A stretch of 64,000 bases of DNA from Mycolicibacter algericus DSM 45454 (lineage in GTDB: Bacteria > Actinomycetota > Actinomycetes > Mycobacteriales > Mycobacteriaceae). The position numbers and the translations under genes were made by a program. Positions 1 through 8,097 of the stretch are shown piece after piece (the stretch's first letter is position 1; every line of letters begins with the position of its first letter). The notes below the pieces were generated by a model. It did no database searches. It was given only the letters and a program-made list of their open reading frames with translations, and was not told the DNA's origin. The stretch lies in the NCBI RefSeq assembly GCF_002086455.1, contig NZ_MVHC01000003.1, forward strand, positions 1 to 64,000, given 5' to 3'.

Positions 1-1842
1 CCCGTCGCCCCCGTCCCCGCCGACGCCACCTGAACCGCTCAAGGTAGTGCTGCCGCCATTCCCCCCAATACCGCCGCGCCCGCCGTTGCCTGATTCCGAA
101 CCACCAGCTCCGCCGTCGCCTCCTCGACCGCCAGATCCGCCCGGCTGACGGACTCCGTCGCCGCCTGCACCACCGCGACCGCCGATGCCGCCATCGCCAT
201 TTAGTCCACCGTTACCGCCTTGGCCACCATTACCGCCGTCAGTCCCTACACCGTCCGCGGTGGTAACACCCGATCCCCCAAAACCGCCGTCGCCGCCACG
301 GCCATTTGAATATGGGTCGGCATCGCCGCCGCGTCCCCCATCGCCGCCGCGCCCCCCTTCACCGACCGTTCCGCCCCGGCCACCGTCGCCACCGGCACCG
401 CCGTCGGGATGTTGAGCGGTCCCGGAAGCACCCGCTCCGCCCATGCCTCCTGAACCATTGCTGCCGTTCTTGCCTGCATCTGCGGGCGAACTGCCCTGGC
501 CCCCGAAACCTCCGTTACCGCCGTTACCGCCGGTGCCACCCCTGCCGGTGCCTCCATCGGCGAATGTGCCCGCAATGCCAGTAGCCCCATCACCTCCGTT
601 GCCGCCATCCCCAGCAACTCCGTGGCCGCCGTTTACACCGCGGGTTCCCGCACCAGCGAAAAGACCGCCCAGTCCCGCGGCACCGCCTACCCCCGCAGCT
701 CCGGCGTTGCCGCCGGTGCCACCATTGCCGCCGCTTCCACCAGGGCTGGAGCCGTCACCGCCCCGGCCCCCACTGGCCCCATCACCGCCAAGCCCGCCGT
801 TGCCACCGGAGCCGCCGCTGCCGAACAGCAGTCCGCCTTGGCCACCAACTCCACCAGTTCCGCCCGCACCGCCATTACCGCCAGTGCCGCCGTTCGCGCC
901 CGCAGCGCCCGCCACGCCAGTGAAACCGGCACCGCCCCTACCGCCAGTGCCGCCTGCGCCACCAGCGCCAAATAAGAGCCCACCGCTACCACCGACACCA
1001 CCGGCACCGCCTGCGCCACCGTCGAGATGCAGCGCGGTGCCATCACCACCGGCCCCGCCGTTGCCGCCATTACCACCGTTGCCGAAGAAAATGCCGCCAG
1101 CCCCACCAGCGCCACCGGCTCCGCCGTTGCCGCCGTACAGGCCATCACCGCCATTGGTGCCGTTACCTCCGTTGCCGAACAGGAATGCGGCATTGCCACC
1201 CACACCGGGGGCCCCGTCGATCGGCCCCGAATCTTCGGCCGCAAAGGTGGTGACCAGCGAATCGGTACCTGCTGCTTCGGCCGCCCCGGCGTTGCCGCCG
1301 TTACCGAAGAACCACCCGGCGTTGCCGCCGCTGCCGCTGTAACCCCAACCCTCGCCACCGTCCCCGAATAGCAACCCCGCATTGCCACCATTGGGGTTCT
1401 CGGCGGTCCCGTTGGTGCCGTCACCGATCAGGTACTGGCCCGATATCGAGTTGAGGAAGGTGGCGAACGCTTGCCCGTCAGAGCTGTCGAGCCAGGTGTC
1501 GAAGGAGGTGTGCAGCGGGGTGTAGATGAACTCGTTGAACAGGACTGCACCAAAGTTCGGGTCGCCCAGGTTCACCAACAAGGCATCCCAGTTGTCCTGG
1601 AGGATCAGGGCTTCCCAGGCGGAGTCGAGTGCTTCAGGGTCAGACCACGTCGAGGACTCGAACAGCGACGCCACCGTATCGATGATCACGTCGTCGACGT
1701 CAGCATTCGCCGCTGGCGTAGTCGGCGGCGCCATCCCGAATGAGAGGAACACGCTCACTGCACTGCAAGCACCGAGGGCACGAGCTGGGAGCCGATTCCG
1801 CCGCGACGTACGACCCTGCTCGACGTTACGGCGACCAGTCAT
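1..1842 (-). CDS. Exported PGRS-repeat protein without PE domain (3' end beyond window)
   Basis: About 614 codons are visible and the C-terminus lies outside the window. The N-terminus is Arg-rich, followed by a hydrophobic stretch and an A-N-A-D signal-peptidase-like site near residues 45-50, so export is predicted. A unique domain of about 110 residues follows (acidic start ADVDDV, then Y-T-P-L-H-T and a TWLDSSDG block, ending near QYLIGDGTNGT). The remainder is GGxGG/GNGG repeats of the PGRS type. No PE domain (no PE motif or its helical hairpin) is present. The ATG at 1842 is chosen over that at 1848 because AGGAG sits 7 nt upstream of it and only 1 nt from the other. It resembles the short protein at 33132-33686 in its N-terminal domain. 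Function unknown; cell-envelope or surface location is inferred. Confidence 0.85.
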   Translation of the reverse strand, partial: MTGRRNVEQGRTSRRNRLPARALGACSAVSVFLSFGMAPPTTPAANADVDDVIIDTVASLFESSTWSDPEALDSAWEALILQDNWDALLVNLGDPNFGAVLFNEFIYTPLHTSFDTWLDSSDGQAFATFLNSISGQYLIGDGTNGTAENPNGGNAGLLFGDGGEGWGYSGSGGNAGWFFGNGGNAGAAEAAGTDSLVTTFAAEDSGPIDGAPGVGGNAAFLFGNGGNGTNGGDGLYGGNGGAGGAGGAGGIFFGNGGNGGNGGAGGDGTALHLDGGAGGAGGVGGSGGLLFGAGGAGGTGGRGGAGFTGVAGAAGANGGTGGNGGAGGTGGVGGQGGLLFGSGGSGGNGGLGGDGASGGRGGDGSSPGGSGGNGGTGGNAGAAGVGGAAGLGGLFAGAGTRGVNGGHGVAGDGGNGGDGATGIAGTFADGGTGRGGTGGNGGNGGFGGQGSSPADAGKNGSNGSGGMGGAGASGTAQHPDGGAGGDGGRGGTVGEGGRGGDGGRGGDADPYSNGRGGDGGFGGSGVTTADGVGTDGGNGGQGGNGGLNGDGGIGGRGGAGGDGVRQPGGSGGRGGDGGAGGSESGNGGRGGIGGNGGSTTLSGSGGVGGDGGDG

Positions 1843-2275
1843 GCGCATGCTCCTCAACTTTGGGGATAGGTCACCGCACGGCCACTGGCCTGCGACAACT
1901 CGGAAAGTGGAGTCGATCGAACTGCCAACCCCGGATTACAGTTGCATAAAAAGTACCTGAAGCCTTCCATTCGGGCCAGACATACCGCAGACCGGAAACA
2001 CGTCCACATGGATGCCCCCGGCCGGTCAACTGAGGCTGCAACCCCCAGGGCGTGAGCTCGAGGGGGACCTGCTTCAACTACCGCCACATCAGTAGGCTTT
2101 GCGCGGACCGCATTGCACTTACTGGCAGATTTTCTATCTCAGAACTAGATCTGTCCTAGATATCGCCTTCGTCCTGGACGGCCGGAAAGCGCGTTTAACC
2201 ACGGCGTATCTCATCTTTGATCACGACGCGCGCCTGTAGCCGCACTAGGAGGGGTTGAACGAATTCCCTAATAAA
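1843..2275. other. Intergenic region with no convincing gene
   Basis: This stretch of about 430 bases lies between the 5' end of the PGRS gene and the 3' end of the rep gene. It is visibly more AT-rich than the neighbouring chromosome in its second half. I see no tRNA, no open frame with a good ribosome site and no clear hairpin terminator. It would hold the PGRS promoter and possibly the left boundary of the integrated element, but I could not identify an attachment-site repeat. Confidence 0.6.
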
Positions 2276-3124
2276 TCAATAAGGTATGCGCCCACAGCGG
2301 GGCCGGAGCGCGTCAATATTCTTGGAGGCGCTGAACTTCACACGCCTCTGATCCGTCACGGCTGCGGTGAATTCCTGCCAGAGCTCCAGCCCTTCACCGT
2401 TAGTCTCGAGATCCGACAAGATTGCGATCGGGCTCCGGGAACCATCCCTGGTCCACAACGGTCCAGTCCCCTTGCAGTGGTACCAGGCGACATACCGCTC
2501 AGTGCCCGCCCTCATCAGCTGCAGACTCTGGGCACGCAGGGCGACTTGCCCCCCATGGCTCTCAATGCCGCGGCAGTAGCGGTCGGCCAGTGAGGTTTTC
2601 AGCCGGTCCAGGTCACCCTCGTCGAGGAGATAGTCCAGGAGTAGGAGGACGTGAAAGTGGACATTCCAGCCAGTGCTGGGGTGGTGAACAACTTCGGTCA
2701 CTCGGATGTATCCGCGAAGCCCGAAAGCATTCTGGTCGGTGCGCCAGCCCGAACCTCGAGTGATAGCGGCCCATCCAGCCTCGAGGCGATCCCACAAGTC
2801 GGCGAGTCCGTCACCGAGTTGATGGCGCTGAGTGAGGGTCAGGAGGCCCACGGCACCCTCGCCCGTAGTCCACTCAAGAAGCAGCTTCTCCAATCGCTCA
2901 GACTCGTCGCGTACCGCTCTGTAGCCACACCTCGGACAGAGCCACTTCCGGCGGCACGCCCGGACACCTTCCAGCACTTCGCGTGACGACCCTGCAGACC
3001 CTCGCCTAAACGTGCGACCACATCCTCGGAGCTTGGAGTCATCCGATAGCGAGACACCGAAGTCCCGCAGCGTGTTCAGCCGTGCGAAGTCGACAGTGTC
3101 GCGGATTCGTGTGCCGTCCGTCAC
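2276..3124 (-). CDS. Rolling-circle replication initiator (HUH Rep)
   Basis: Predicted plasmid-type Rep that nicks the double-strand origin and primes rolling-circle replication. The 282-residue protein has an N-terminal Cys cluster (CRRKWLCPRCG, residues about 57-67) and a conserved LTLTQRH motif near 94-100. The metal-binding HUH-type motif is NVHFHVLL. A YVAWY segment follows that fits the catalytic tyrosine motif (usually YVxKY). This arrangement is known from the Rep_1 family of actinobacterial plasmids. The start is GTG at 3124, 27 bp after the excisionase stop, suggesting co-transcription with xis. The base composition is lower in GC than the flanking chromosome. Whether it is still active is unknown. 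Confidence 0.8.
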   Translation of the reverse strand: MTDGTRIRDTVDFARLNTLRDFGVSLSDDSKLRGCGRTFRRGSAGSSREVLEGVRACRRKWLCPRCGYRAVRDESERLEKLLLEWTTGEGAVGLLTLTQRHQLGDGLADLWDRLEAGWAAITRGSGWRTDQNAFGLRGYIRVTEVVHHPSTGWNVHFHVLLLLDYLLDEGDLDRLKTSLADRYCRGIESHGGQVALRAQSLQLMRAGTERYVAWYHCKGTGPLWTRDGSRSPIAILSDLETNGEGLELWQEFTAAVTDQRRVKFSASKNIDALRPRCGRIPY

Positions 3125-3151
3125 CGGTAGTGCAGCTCATCCCACCTGGGC

Positions 3152-3337
3152 TCACTGATCCGCCATGGCTGCGAGGACCTCAGCCAGGTTGTGGCGCACC
3201 AACTTCGGCCCCAGTCGATAGGTCTTGAATGCCCCCCTGCGGGCGAAGTTCTGGATGGTGCGCTTGTGGACGTTGAGGTACTGCGCGAGGTATTCGGCAC
3301 TGACGTATTCGTTGCTGGTTGGGGGGTTAGTAGCCAT
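3152..3337 (-). CDS. Excisionase-like MerR/HTH_17 DNA-binding protein
   Basis: A 61-residue protein consisting of one winged helix-turn-helix (YVSAEYLAQYLNVHKRTIQNF followed by a positively charged wing ending RLGPKLVRHN). This is the form of small excisionases and plasmid regulators. Its ATG at 3337 follows AAGGGA at a suitable distance. It lies between int and rep on the same strand and directly downstream of AT-rich DNA with three tandem 11-bp repeats, a plausible binding site. The role is to favour excision or to regulate rep; which of these cannot be told from sequence. Confidence 0.75.
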   Translation of the reverse strand: MATNPPTSNEYVSAEYLAQYLNVHKRTIQNFARRGAFKTYRLGPKLVRHNLAEVLAAMADQ

Positions 3338-3624
3338 CGATTAATCCCTTCTCTTTGGGCAGCAGCTATCGCCGCTTCGAGCTTCGCTTGTATGCCTCTA
3401 AAACATCCAGAGGTCTCGACATTTCCTTACCGCACCTGACTTTCGGCGATGAATGTCATGCTACCCCAATAGAACTCGACATTCACTGCCGAGATAGGTA
3501 TTTCTATTAATGAAAAATTGATACCTGGATGTAGAACTGATATAGAACTAAAATAGAATTGCAGGAAAATCAGGTTCGCCGTTTATTGGGTACACGCCAT
3601 TGCTCGAAAGGCTAGTGACCACGA
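3338..3624. other. AT-rich control region between int and xis
   Basis: This 287-bp region separates the end of int from the start of xis and has no gene. It is strikingly AT-rich for this chromosome and contains copies of an (A/G)TAGAA(C/T)T motif. It probably carries the xis-rep promoter and a control or origin region of the integrated element. Confidence 0.6.
3531..3563. repeat. Three tandem 11-bp iterons
   Basis: GTAGAACTGAT, ATAGAACTAAA and ATAGAATTGCA follow each other with an exact 11-bp period. A fourth ATAGAACT lies at 3469-3476. The 11-bp spacing puts all copies on the same face of the helix, as expected for a cooperatively binding excisionase or a Rep/regulator site. They lie about 200 bp upstream of the excisionase-like gene. 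Confidence 0.7.
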
Positions 3625-4749
3625 TCACATATCCCGGAGCTTGGACATGCGTTGCGCCAGCTCCCGTTTGCGCGGATCAACGCTGTGCTGATACCGCAGA
3701 GCAGCCGCTGGACTGCTGTGACCGGCCACGTCCATCAGCTCCTTGGTAGTCGCCCCGACGTGGGCCAGCGCGGTCAGTCCAGAGTGCCGCAGATCATGTA
3801 GCCGCAAGGTGGGGTGACCGACAGCCACCCTGGCCTTGTTCCAATAGTGGCGCCATGTCGCCTGCCCCAGGTGCCCGCCCTGAGGGGCTGGAAATAGCAG
3901 CGCCTTGGCGTCCTTCTCCACGGCTGCGTCCAGGTGCGTTCGCAAATCCTCGATGAGGTGCGGGGGTATCGGAACGTCGCGAAGCCCGGCCCGGGTCTTG
4001 GGCGCCTTGACGACATAGCCGGTCTCGGCGGTCCAGATCACGGCCCGCCGGATACGGATTACTTCACCGGCCAGATCAATGTCGCTGCGACGCAACTCGG
4101 TCAGTTCACCAAAGCGCAGCGCACACCAGAAGGCCAGCAGTGGTAGGACGCGGAGTCGCTCCGGGAGGGTTCCTACCAGCTCGTCGAGGGTCTTCGGATC
4201 GATCACCTCGATCTCGTGCGCTGGGGACTCCACGTAGCTCGCACCCGGTATCACACAGGGGTTGGCGGGCAACAGGCCTTCTTCTGTCGCTGACTTCAGG
4301 ATCGTGGACAGCAGAGAGTAGCTACGGGCCACCTGGGTCCGGTGGGAATGGTTCTGCCCGGCATACCAATCCTCGATGTCCTCGCGGGTGATCGCGGCCA
4401 CCGGAATGTTGTGGAGCGCCAACAGGTAGCGACTGATGATCCGCCGGTTCTCCGCTCGGGTCTTGGCGGACAGCTCCCCCCGGCGAGTGCGCCGTTTGAT
4501 CAGCCACTGCTCGGCATAGTCTTTGAAGGTGATCTTCTTGCCTGCAGCGCGCTTCTTGGCGGCCGCCTGTCCGGGCGATTGCCAAATCCCCTCGTTGATG
4601 TTGACCTGCTGCTGGGCCAGCCAGTCATGAGCGTCGCCGGACGTCAGGAAGGTGGTCGGGCCTTTGTGCTCGCGCCCCTGGTGGATGTAGCGAGCCTGCC
4701 AACGTCCACTCCGAAGCTGCCGCACACCGCCGAATCGACCCTTGGCCAT
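3625..4749 (-). CDS. Tyrosine recombinase / site-specific integrase
   Basis: A 374-residue phage-type integrase. The N-terminus is an arm-site-binding domain (GRFGGVRQLRSGRWQARY onward), followed by a SAM-like core-binding domain near residues 75-155 and a C-terminal catalytic domain. Visible catalytic residues are Arg in WCALRFGEL, the HxxR of LHDLRHSG, His in VAGHSS and Tyr in ALRYQHS. ATG 4749 is preferred over the GTG at 4785 because GAGGCGAAGGCG precedes it. Two direct repeats at 4795-4816 are candidate arm sites. No tRNA lies next to it, so the integration target is not obvious. Confidence 0.88.
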   Translation of the reverse strand: MAKGRFGGVRQLRSGRWQARYIHQGREHKGPTTFLTSGDAHDWLAQQQVNINEGIWQSPGQAAAKKRAAGKKITFKDYAEQWLIKRRTRRGELSAKTRAENRRIISRYLLALHNIPVAAITREDIEDWYAGQNHSHRTQVARSYSLLSTILKSATEEGLLPANPCVIPGASYVESPAHEIEVIDPKTLDELVGTLPERLRVLPLLAFWCALRFGELTELRRSDIDLAGEVIRIRRAVIWTAETGYVVKAPKTRAGLRDVPIPPHLIEDLRTHLDAAVEKDAKALLFPAPQGGHLGQATWRHYWNKARVAVGHPTLRLHDLRHSGLTALAHVGATTKELMDVAGHSSPAAALRYQHSVDPRKRELAQRMSKLRDM

Positions 4750-4794
4750 CGCCTTCGCCTCTCTCCCAGCCGGGCGATCCGGCACAGGCCATCC

Positions 4795-4816
4795 GTGCCA
4801 GATTTGTGCCAGATTG
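4795..4816. repeat. Two 11-bp direct repeats upstream of int
   Basis: GTGCCAGATTT is followed immediately by GTGCCAGATTG. The pair lies about 46 bp upstream of the preferred integrase start. Tandem short repeats next to a tyrosine integrase commonly bind the enzyme's N-terminal domain. A role as an int operator is also possible. Confidence 0.55.
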
Positions 4817-4925
4817 AGGTTACTTCACCTGGCCTTTTAGTACCAATCCTTACCCAATACTTCATCTGCAGAATCGCAGGTGGAACCACGACGAATACAG
4901 GTCAGAGAGGTTAATCAATAATGAT

Positions 4926-5498
4926 GTGCTATCTGGTAAAGCAACAGCGGTGAACTCTCGCATCCCCGAAGCCCCCGGCCTGCGCGACCTCGGTCTCGCC
5001 AACTGGCTGGTCTGCAAAGTCATCGCCCGCCGTCAGCAGGTGCCCCGAGCGCACCTGTTCACCACGCTCGGCCAGCACCGGCGATTGATGTGGTCCTGGC
5101 TGCCGTTCGGCGGGATGCTGATGCGGGGCGGCAAGCTGTCCACCCGCGACACCGAGTTCGTGATCCTGCGGGTCGGCCACCTGCGTGACAGCCAGTACGA
5201 ACTGCAGCACCATCGCCGAATGGGCCGTGCAGCCGGCCTCGACGACGACACCCAGGCGCGCATCTTCGAAGGCCCCGGTGGCCCCCGTTTCGACGAGCTC
5301 ACCGCCCGCCAGCGCGCCATGCTGACCGCGATCGACGAACTCGTCGGCACCCGCACCCTCTCCGATGCCACCTGGGCGGAGTTGTCGAAGCATCTGGATC
5401 GTCCGCGGCTGATCGAATTCGTGATGCTGACGTCCCAATACGACGCACTGGCCGCCACCCTGAGCGCGCTGCGGGTGCCGCTGGACTTCGACGAGTAG
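4926..5498 (+). CDS. Carboxymuconolactone decarboxylase (AhpD-fold) family protein
   Basis: A 190-residue CMD-superfamily protein. The core reads STRDTEFVILRVGHL, then a helix with QYELQHHRRMGRAAGL, and further on LTARQRAMLTAIDEL, typical of the family's helical repeat. The CxxC pair of AhpD-type peroxidases is absent, so peroxidase activity is unlikely. The start is uncertain: GTG 4926, or GTG 4950 giving a 182-residue protein that begins NSRIPEAPGL. It lies next to the integrase, so the integration event may have altered its upstream region. Six bases separate it from the following kinase gene, suggesting co-transcription. Confidence 0.7.
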   Translation: MLSGKATAVNSRIPEAPGLRDLGLANWLVCKVIARRQQVPRAHLFTTLGQHRRLMWSWLPFGGMLMRGGKLSTRDTEFVILRVGHLRDSQYELQHHRRMGRAAGLDDDTQARIFEGPGGPRFDELTARQRAMLTAIDELVGTRTLSDATWAELSKHLDRPRLIEFVMLTSQYDALAATLSALRVPLDFDE

Positions 5499-5504
5499 CA
5501 CTAC

Positions 5505-6962
5505 GTGGCGGACACCGTTTGGCACGATCTGGCCGTCGCCGGGGGCGGAACGCTGGCGATCGCCGCGGTGCTGATCGTGGTCGGGCGGATGCTGCTGCGG
5601 CGAGGCGCCGGACCGCTGGTCACCCGTAAGATCCCGCACGCGTTGTGCGGGCTGTTCGCCGCCGCGGCCGCGTTCGAGCTGACCAACAAAGCGGTGGTGG
5701 CGGGTGTGCTGGCCGCCGCGACGGTGGCCTTGGCGTTCATCGTGGAGCGTGGCCTGGTTCCGGTGCCGGGTGTGTTCGACGGCACCCGCTCCCGCGACTA
5801 CGGGCTGGTCGGGTTCGCCGGCGGCGCCTTGATCGCGGTGCTGGCGTTCTGGCCGGACCGGGTAGCGATCGCGACCGGGGTCGTGGTGCTGGGGCTGGCC
5901 GATGCGGGTGCGGCCCTGGTCGGGGACCGGTTCGGCAGACACCGCGTGGCGGCCGGTGGCGGGGTGCGCACCCTGGAGGGCTCGGTGGCGTTCGTGGCGA
6001 TCGCCTTCGCAGTCTCCCTGACGTTCTGCCTGGCGGCCCTTGAACTGAATTCGTTTATGGCGGTGACGGTTTCGCTGTTCGTCGCGGTGTCGACGGCGGC
6101 CGTGGAGCTGCTGGTGGTACCGGCGGCGGACAACCTGCTGATCACGCCGTGGGTGGCGCTGCTGTTGCACGTCGCGCGTGACCTGTCGACCGATGATGCG
6201 CTGCGCTGGCTGGCCGCGGTGGTATTCGGCTGCGCCATCGTGCCGTTCATGATCCGGATGCGCTGGCTGGATCTGCCCGGGGCGCTCTGCGGCGGCCTGA
6301 TCGCCGGCGTCGCCGTCGGCCTGGGCGGCTGGGCCTGGATCATCCCGGCCGCGGTGTTCTTCTCGCTGACCAGCGTCCTCACCGCCTACCGCCGGCCCGG
6401 CCGTGCCTCGAGCATGCGCGGTATGAGTCAGGTGGCGGTCAACGCGGGTCTTCCGGTGCTGGTCCCGGTGGTCGGGTTCGCGTTCACCCGGGACCCGCTG
6501 TGGTACGCGGTGTCCATCGGCGGTATCGCCGCCGGCATCGCCGACTCGTGGGCATCGGAGATCGGGCGGTTCTCCGGCCGCGAGCCGCTGTCGCTGCGGA
6601 CGCGGGGCCGGGTTCCCAAGGGCACGTCCGGCGCGGTGTCACCGCTGGGTTCGGCCGCAACGGTGCTGGGCGCGTTGCTGGTGGGTGCGTTCGGCGCCCT
6701 GTTCGGCGGGCCGGCGATGGTGCCGGTCGGGTTGGCAGCCGGCATCGCCGGCTCGCTGGTGGACACCGTGATCGGCGCCACCGCGCAGGCCCGCTTCCGC
6801 TGCGAATCCTGCGGGGCCACGGTGGAGGACGCGCTGCACTGCGGGCGCCCCACCGAGCCGTCCGCCGGGTGGCGGTGGGTGGGAAACGACGTCGTCAACG
6901 CCGGTGCGAACCTGACCGGGATGCTGGTCGGGTGCGCGGTTTACCTACTTCTCGCGGCCTGA
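5505..6962 (+). CDS. Fused phytol/dolichol-kinase-like and DUF92 (VTE6-like) membrane protein
   Basis: A 485-residue polytopic membrane protein with two recognisable halves. Residues 1-235 resemble the phytol/dolichol kinase family (TRKIPHALCGL, GLADAGAALVGDRFGRH, EGS motifs). Residues 250-485 are DUF92/TMEM19-like (GIADSWASEIGR, VPKGTSGAVS, AGSLVDTVIGATAQ, a CESCG/HC pair and NDVVNAGANLTG). In plants the separate homologues VTE5 and VTE6 perform successive phosphorylations of phytol to phytyl diphosphate. By inference the fusion would turn a free prenol into its diphosphate in one membrane protein. The start is GTG 5505, 6 nt after the preceding stop. The substrate in this organism is unknown. 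Confidence 0.78.
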   Translation: MADTVWHDLAVAGGGTLAIAAVLIVVGRMLLRRGAGPLVTRKIPHALCGLFAAAAAFELTNKAVVAGVLAAATVALAFIVERGLVPVPGVFDGTRSRDYGLVGFAGGALIAVLAFWPDRVAIATGVVVLGLADAGAALVGDRFGRHRVAAGGGVRTLEGSVAFVAIAFAVSLTFCLAALELNSFMAVTVSLFVAVSTAAVELLVVPAADNLLITPWVALLLHVARDLSTDDALRWLAAVVFGCAIVPFMIRMRWLDLPGALCGGLIAGVAVGLGGWAWIIPAAVFFSLTSVLTAYRRPGRASSMRGMSQVAVNAGLPVLVPVVGFAFTRDPLWYAVSIGGIAAGIADSWASEIGRFSGREPLSLRTRGRVPKGTSGAVSPLGSAATVLGALLVGAFGALFGGPAMVPVGLAAGIAGSLVDTVIGATAQARFRCESCGATVEDALHCGRPTEPSAGWRWVGNDVVNAGANLTGMLVGCAVYLLLAA

Positions 6963-7047
6963 CCCGCGGTATACGACGCCGATCGCCGAACGGACGGGTA
7001 CGCCGCGCCGAAAATTCAGGGTGCACTCCGGCTTGCGAAGCGTAGTG

Positions 7048-7063
7048 TCAACACAAGTGTTGA
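7048..7063. promoter_or_regulatory. 16-bp perfect palindrome upstream of mycolate methyltransferase gene
   Basis: TCAACACAAGTGTTGA is a perfect inverted repeat lying about 50 bp upstream of the preferred GTG start of the first methyltransferase gene. Its length and symmetry fit a TetR-type operator. No regulator gene lies beside it in this window. Confidence 0.5.
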
Positions 7064-7114
7064 GCCACCAGGATGCATCGTCCCGACCTCAGGTCTCGTC
7101 CGGCAGGACCAACA

Positions 7115-8047
7115 GTGGCAGATTCAACAAACGCAGGATCCAGCGCACAGTCCAAGTGGCTCTCGAAGTCCGCGGCTCAGACGCGCGGCTCCGACAAAGA
7201 CGAAGTGCAGTTTCACTACGACATCTCCAATGACTTCTTCAAGCTGTGGCAGGACCCGTCGCAGACCTACAGCTGCGCATATTTCGAGCGCGACGACATG
7301 ACGCTGCAGGAAGCGCAGCGGGCCAAGGTCGACTTGTCCTTGGGCAAGCTGGGCCTGAAACCCGGGATGACGTTGCTCGACATCGGCTGCGGCTGGGGCT
7401 CGACGATCATGCGGGCGGTCGAGAAGTACGACGTCAACGTCATCGGTCTGACGCTCTCGGAGAACCAGAAGCAGCACATCGAAGCGAACCTGTTCGCGAA
7501 ATCGACGAGCAAGCGCCGGATGGAGGTGCGGTTGCAGCCGTGGGAGGAATTCGACGGCCAGGTCGACCGCATCGTGTCGATCGGCGCATTCGAACATTTC
7601 GGCTTCAACAACTACGACGACTACTTCAAGAACACCTTCAACTGGATGCCCGACGACGGCGTGATGCTGCTACACAGCATCATCATCCCGAGTGACGACG
7701 AGATCCGGGCCAAGAAGCTACCGCTGACGATGTCGCGGGTGCGGTTCATCAAATTCATCATGGACGAGATCTATCCCGGCGGGCGTCTGCCGTTGGCTGC
7801 ACAGGTCACCGAGCACGCCAGGAACGCCGGCTACAGCATCACCCGCGAGCAGCATCTGCAGCCGCACTACGTCCGCACCCTGGACACCTGGGCGGCAAAC
7901 CTCGAGGCCAACAAGGACGAGGCCATCGCCATCACCTCCGATGCGGTCTACCAGCGGTTCCACAAGTACCTGACCGGCTGCGCAGACCTGTTCCGCCAGG
8001 GTTACACCGATGTCGTGCAGTTCACCTGCGAGAAGGCCGCTGCTTAG
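7115..8047 (+). CDS. Cyclopropane mycolic acid synthase family methyltransferase (CmaA2-like)
   Basis: S-adenosylmethionine-dependent methyltransferase that modifies meromycolate double bonds, cytoplasmic or membrane-associated. Family hallmarks are [25 protein letters not shown] near residues 34-58, SAM motif [10 protein letters not shown] at 87-95, GLTLSENQ, and [12 protein letters not shown] with the conserved Glu. The His of LLHSIIIP, in the region known to hold the active-site bicarbonate ligand, is present. The end ([18 protein letters not shown]) is most like CmaA2. GTG 7115 is preferred because AGGA precedes it by 6 nt. An ATG at 7073 would add 14 residues. The second methyltransferase follows 50 bp later. 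Confidence 0.87.
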   Translation: MADSTNAGSSAQSKWLSKSAAQTRGSDKDEVQFHYDISNDFFKLWQDPSQTYSCAYFERDDMTLQEAQRAKVDLSLGKLGLKPGMTLLDIGCGWGSTIMRAVEKYDVNVIGLTLSENQKQHIEANLFAKSTSKRRMEVRLQPWEEFDGQVDRIVSIGAFEHFGFNNYDDYFKNTFNWMPDDGVMLLHSIIIPSDDEIRAKKLPLTMSRVRFIKFIMDEIYPGGRLPLAAQVTEHARNAGYSITREQHLQPHYVRTLDTWAANLEANKDEAIAITSDAVYQRFHKYLTGCADLFRQGYTDVVQFTCEKAAA

Positions 8048-8097
8048 CCGGGCTTTCACGCGGGCACCCCGATCCAGGAGGACAGGAGGTCAAGTAG

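Larger units (their letters stand above)
2276..4816. mobile_element. Small integrative element: rep, xis, int
   Basis: Three same-strand genes encode an HUH replication initiator, a small MerR-type HTH protein (excisionase-like) and a tyrosine integrase. The intergenic DNA between int and xis is AT-rich and carries 11-bp iterons, and two more 11-bp direct repeats lie just upstream of int. No transfer, capsid or packaging gene is present. The limits given are those of the recognisable genes and repeats, because no duplicated attachment core was found. The set resembles actinobacterial integrative plasmids of the AICE kind reduced to replication and integration, but it could also be a remnant. 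Confidence 0.7.

Noticed and set aside
443..1342. Long Pro-rich reading frame on the + strand
   Set aside because: It is the mirror of the GGxGG repeats of the PGRS gene on the other strand, and has no ribosome site or family resemblance.
4800..4950. tRNA-based attachment site
   Set aside because: No acceptor-stem or T-loop pattern was found here or near 1850-2275, so the usual tRNA target is not supported.
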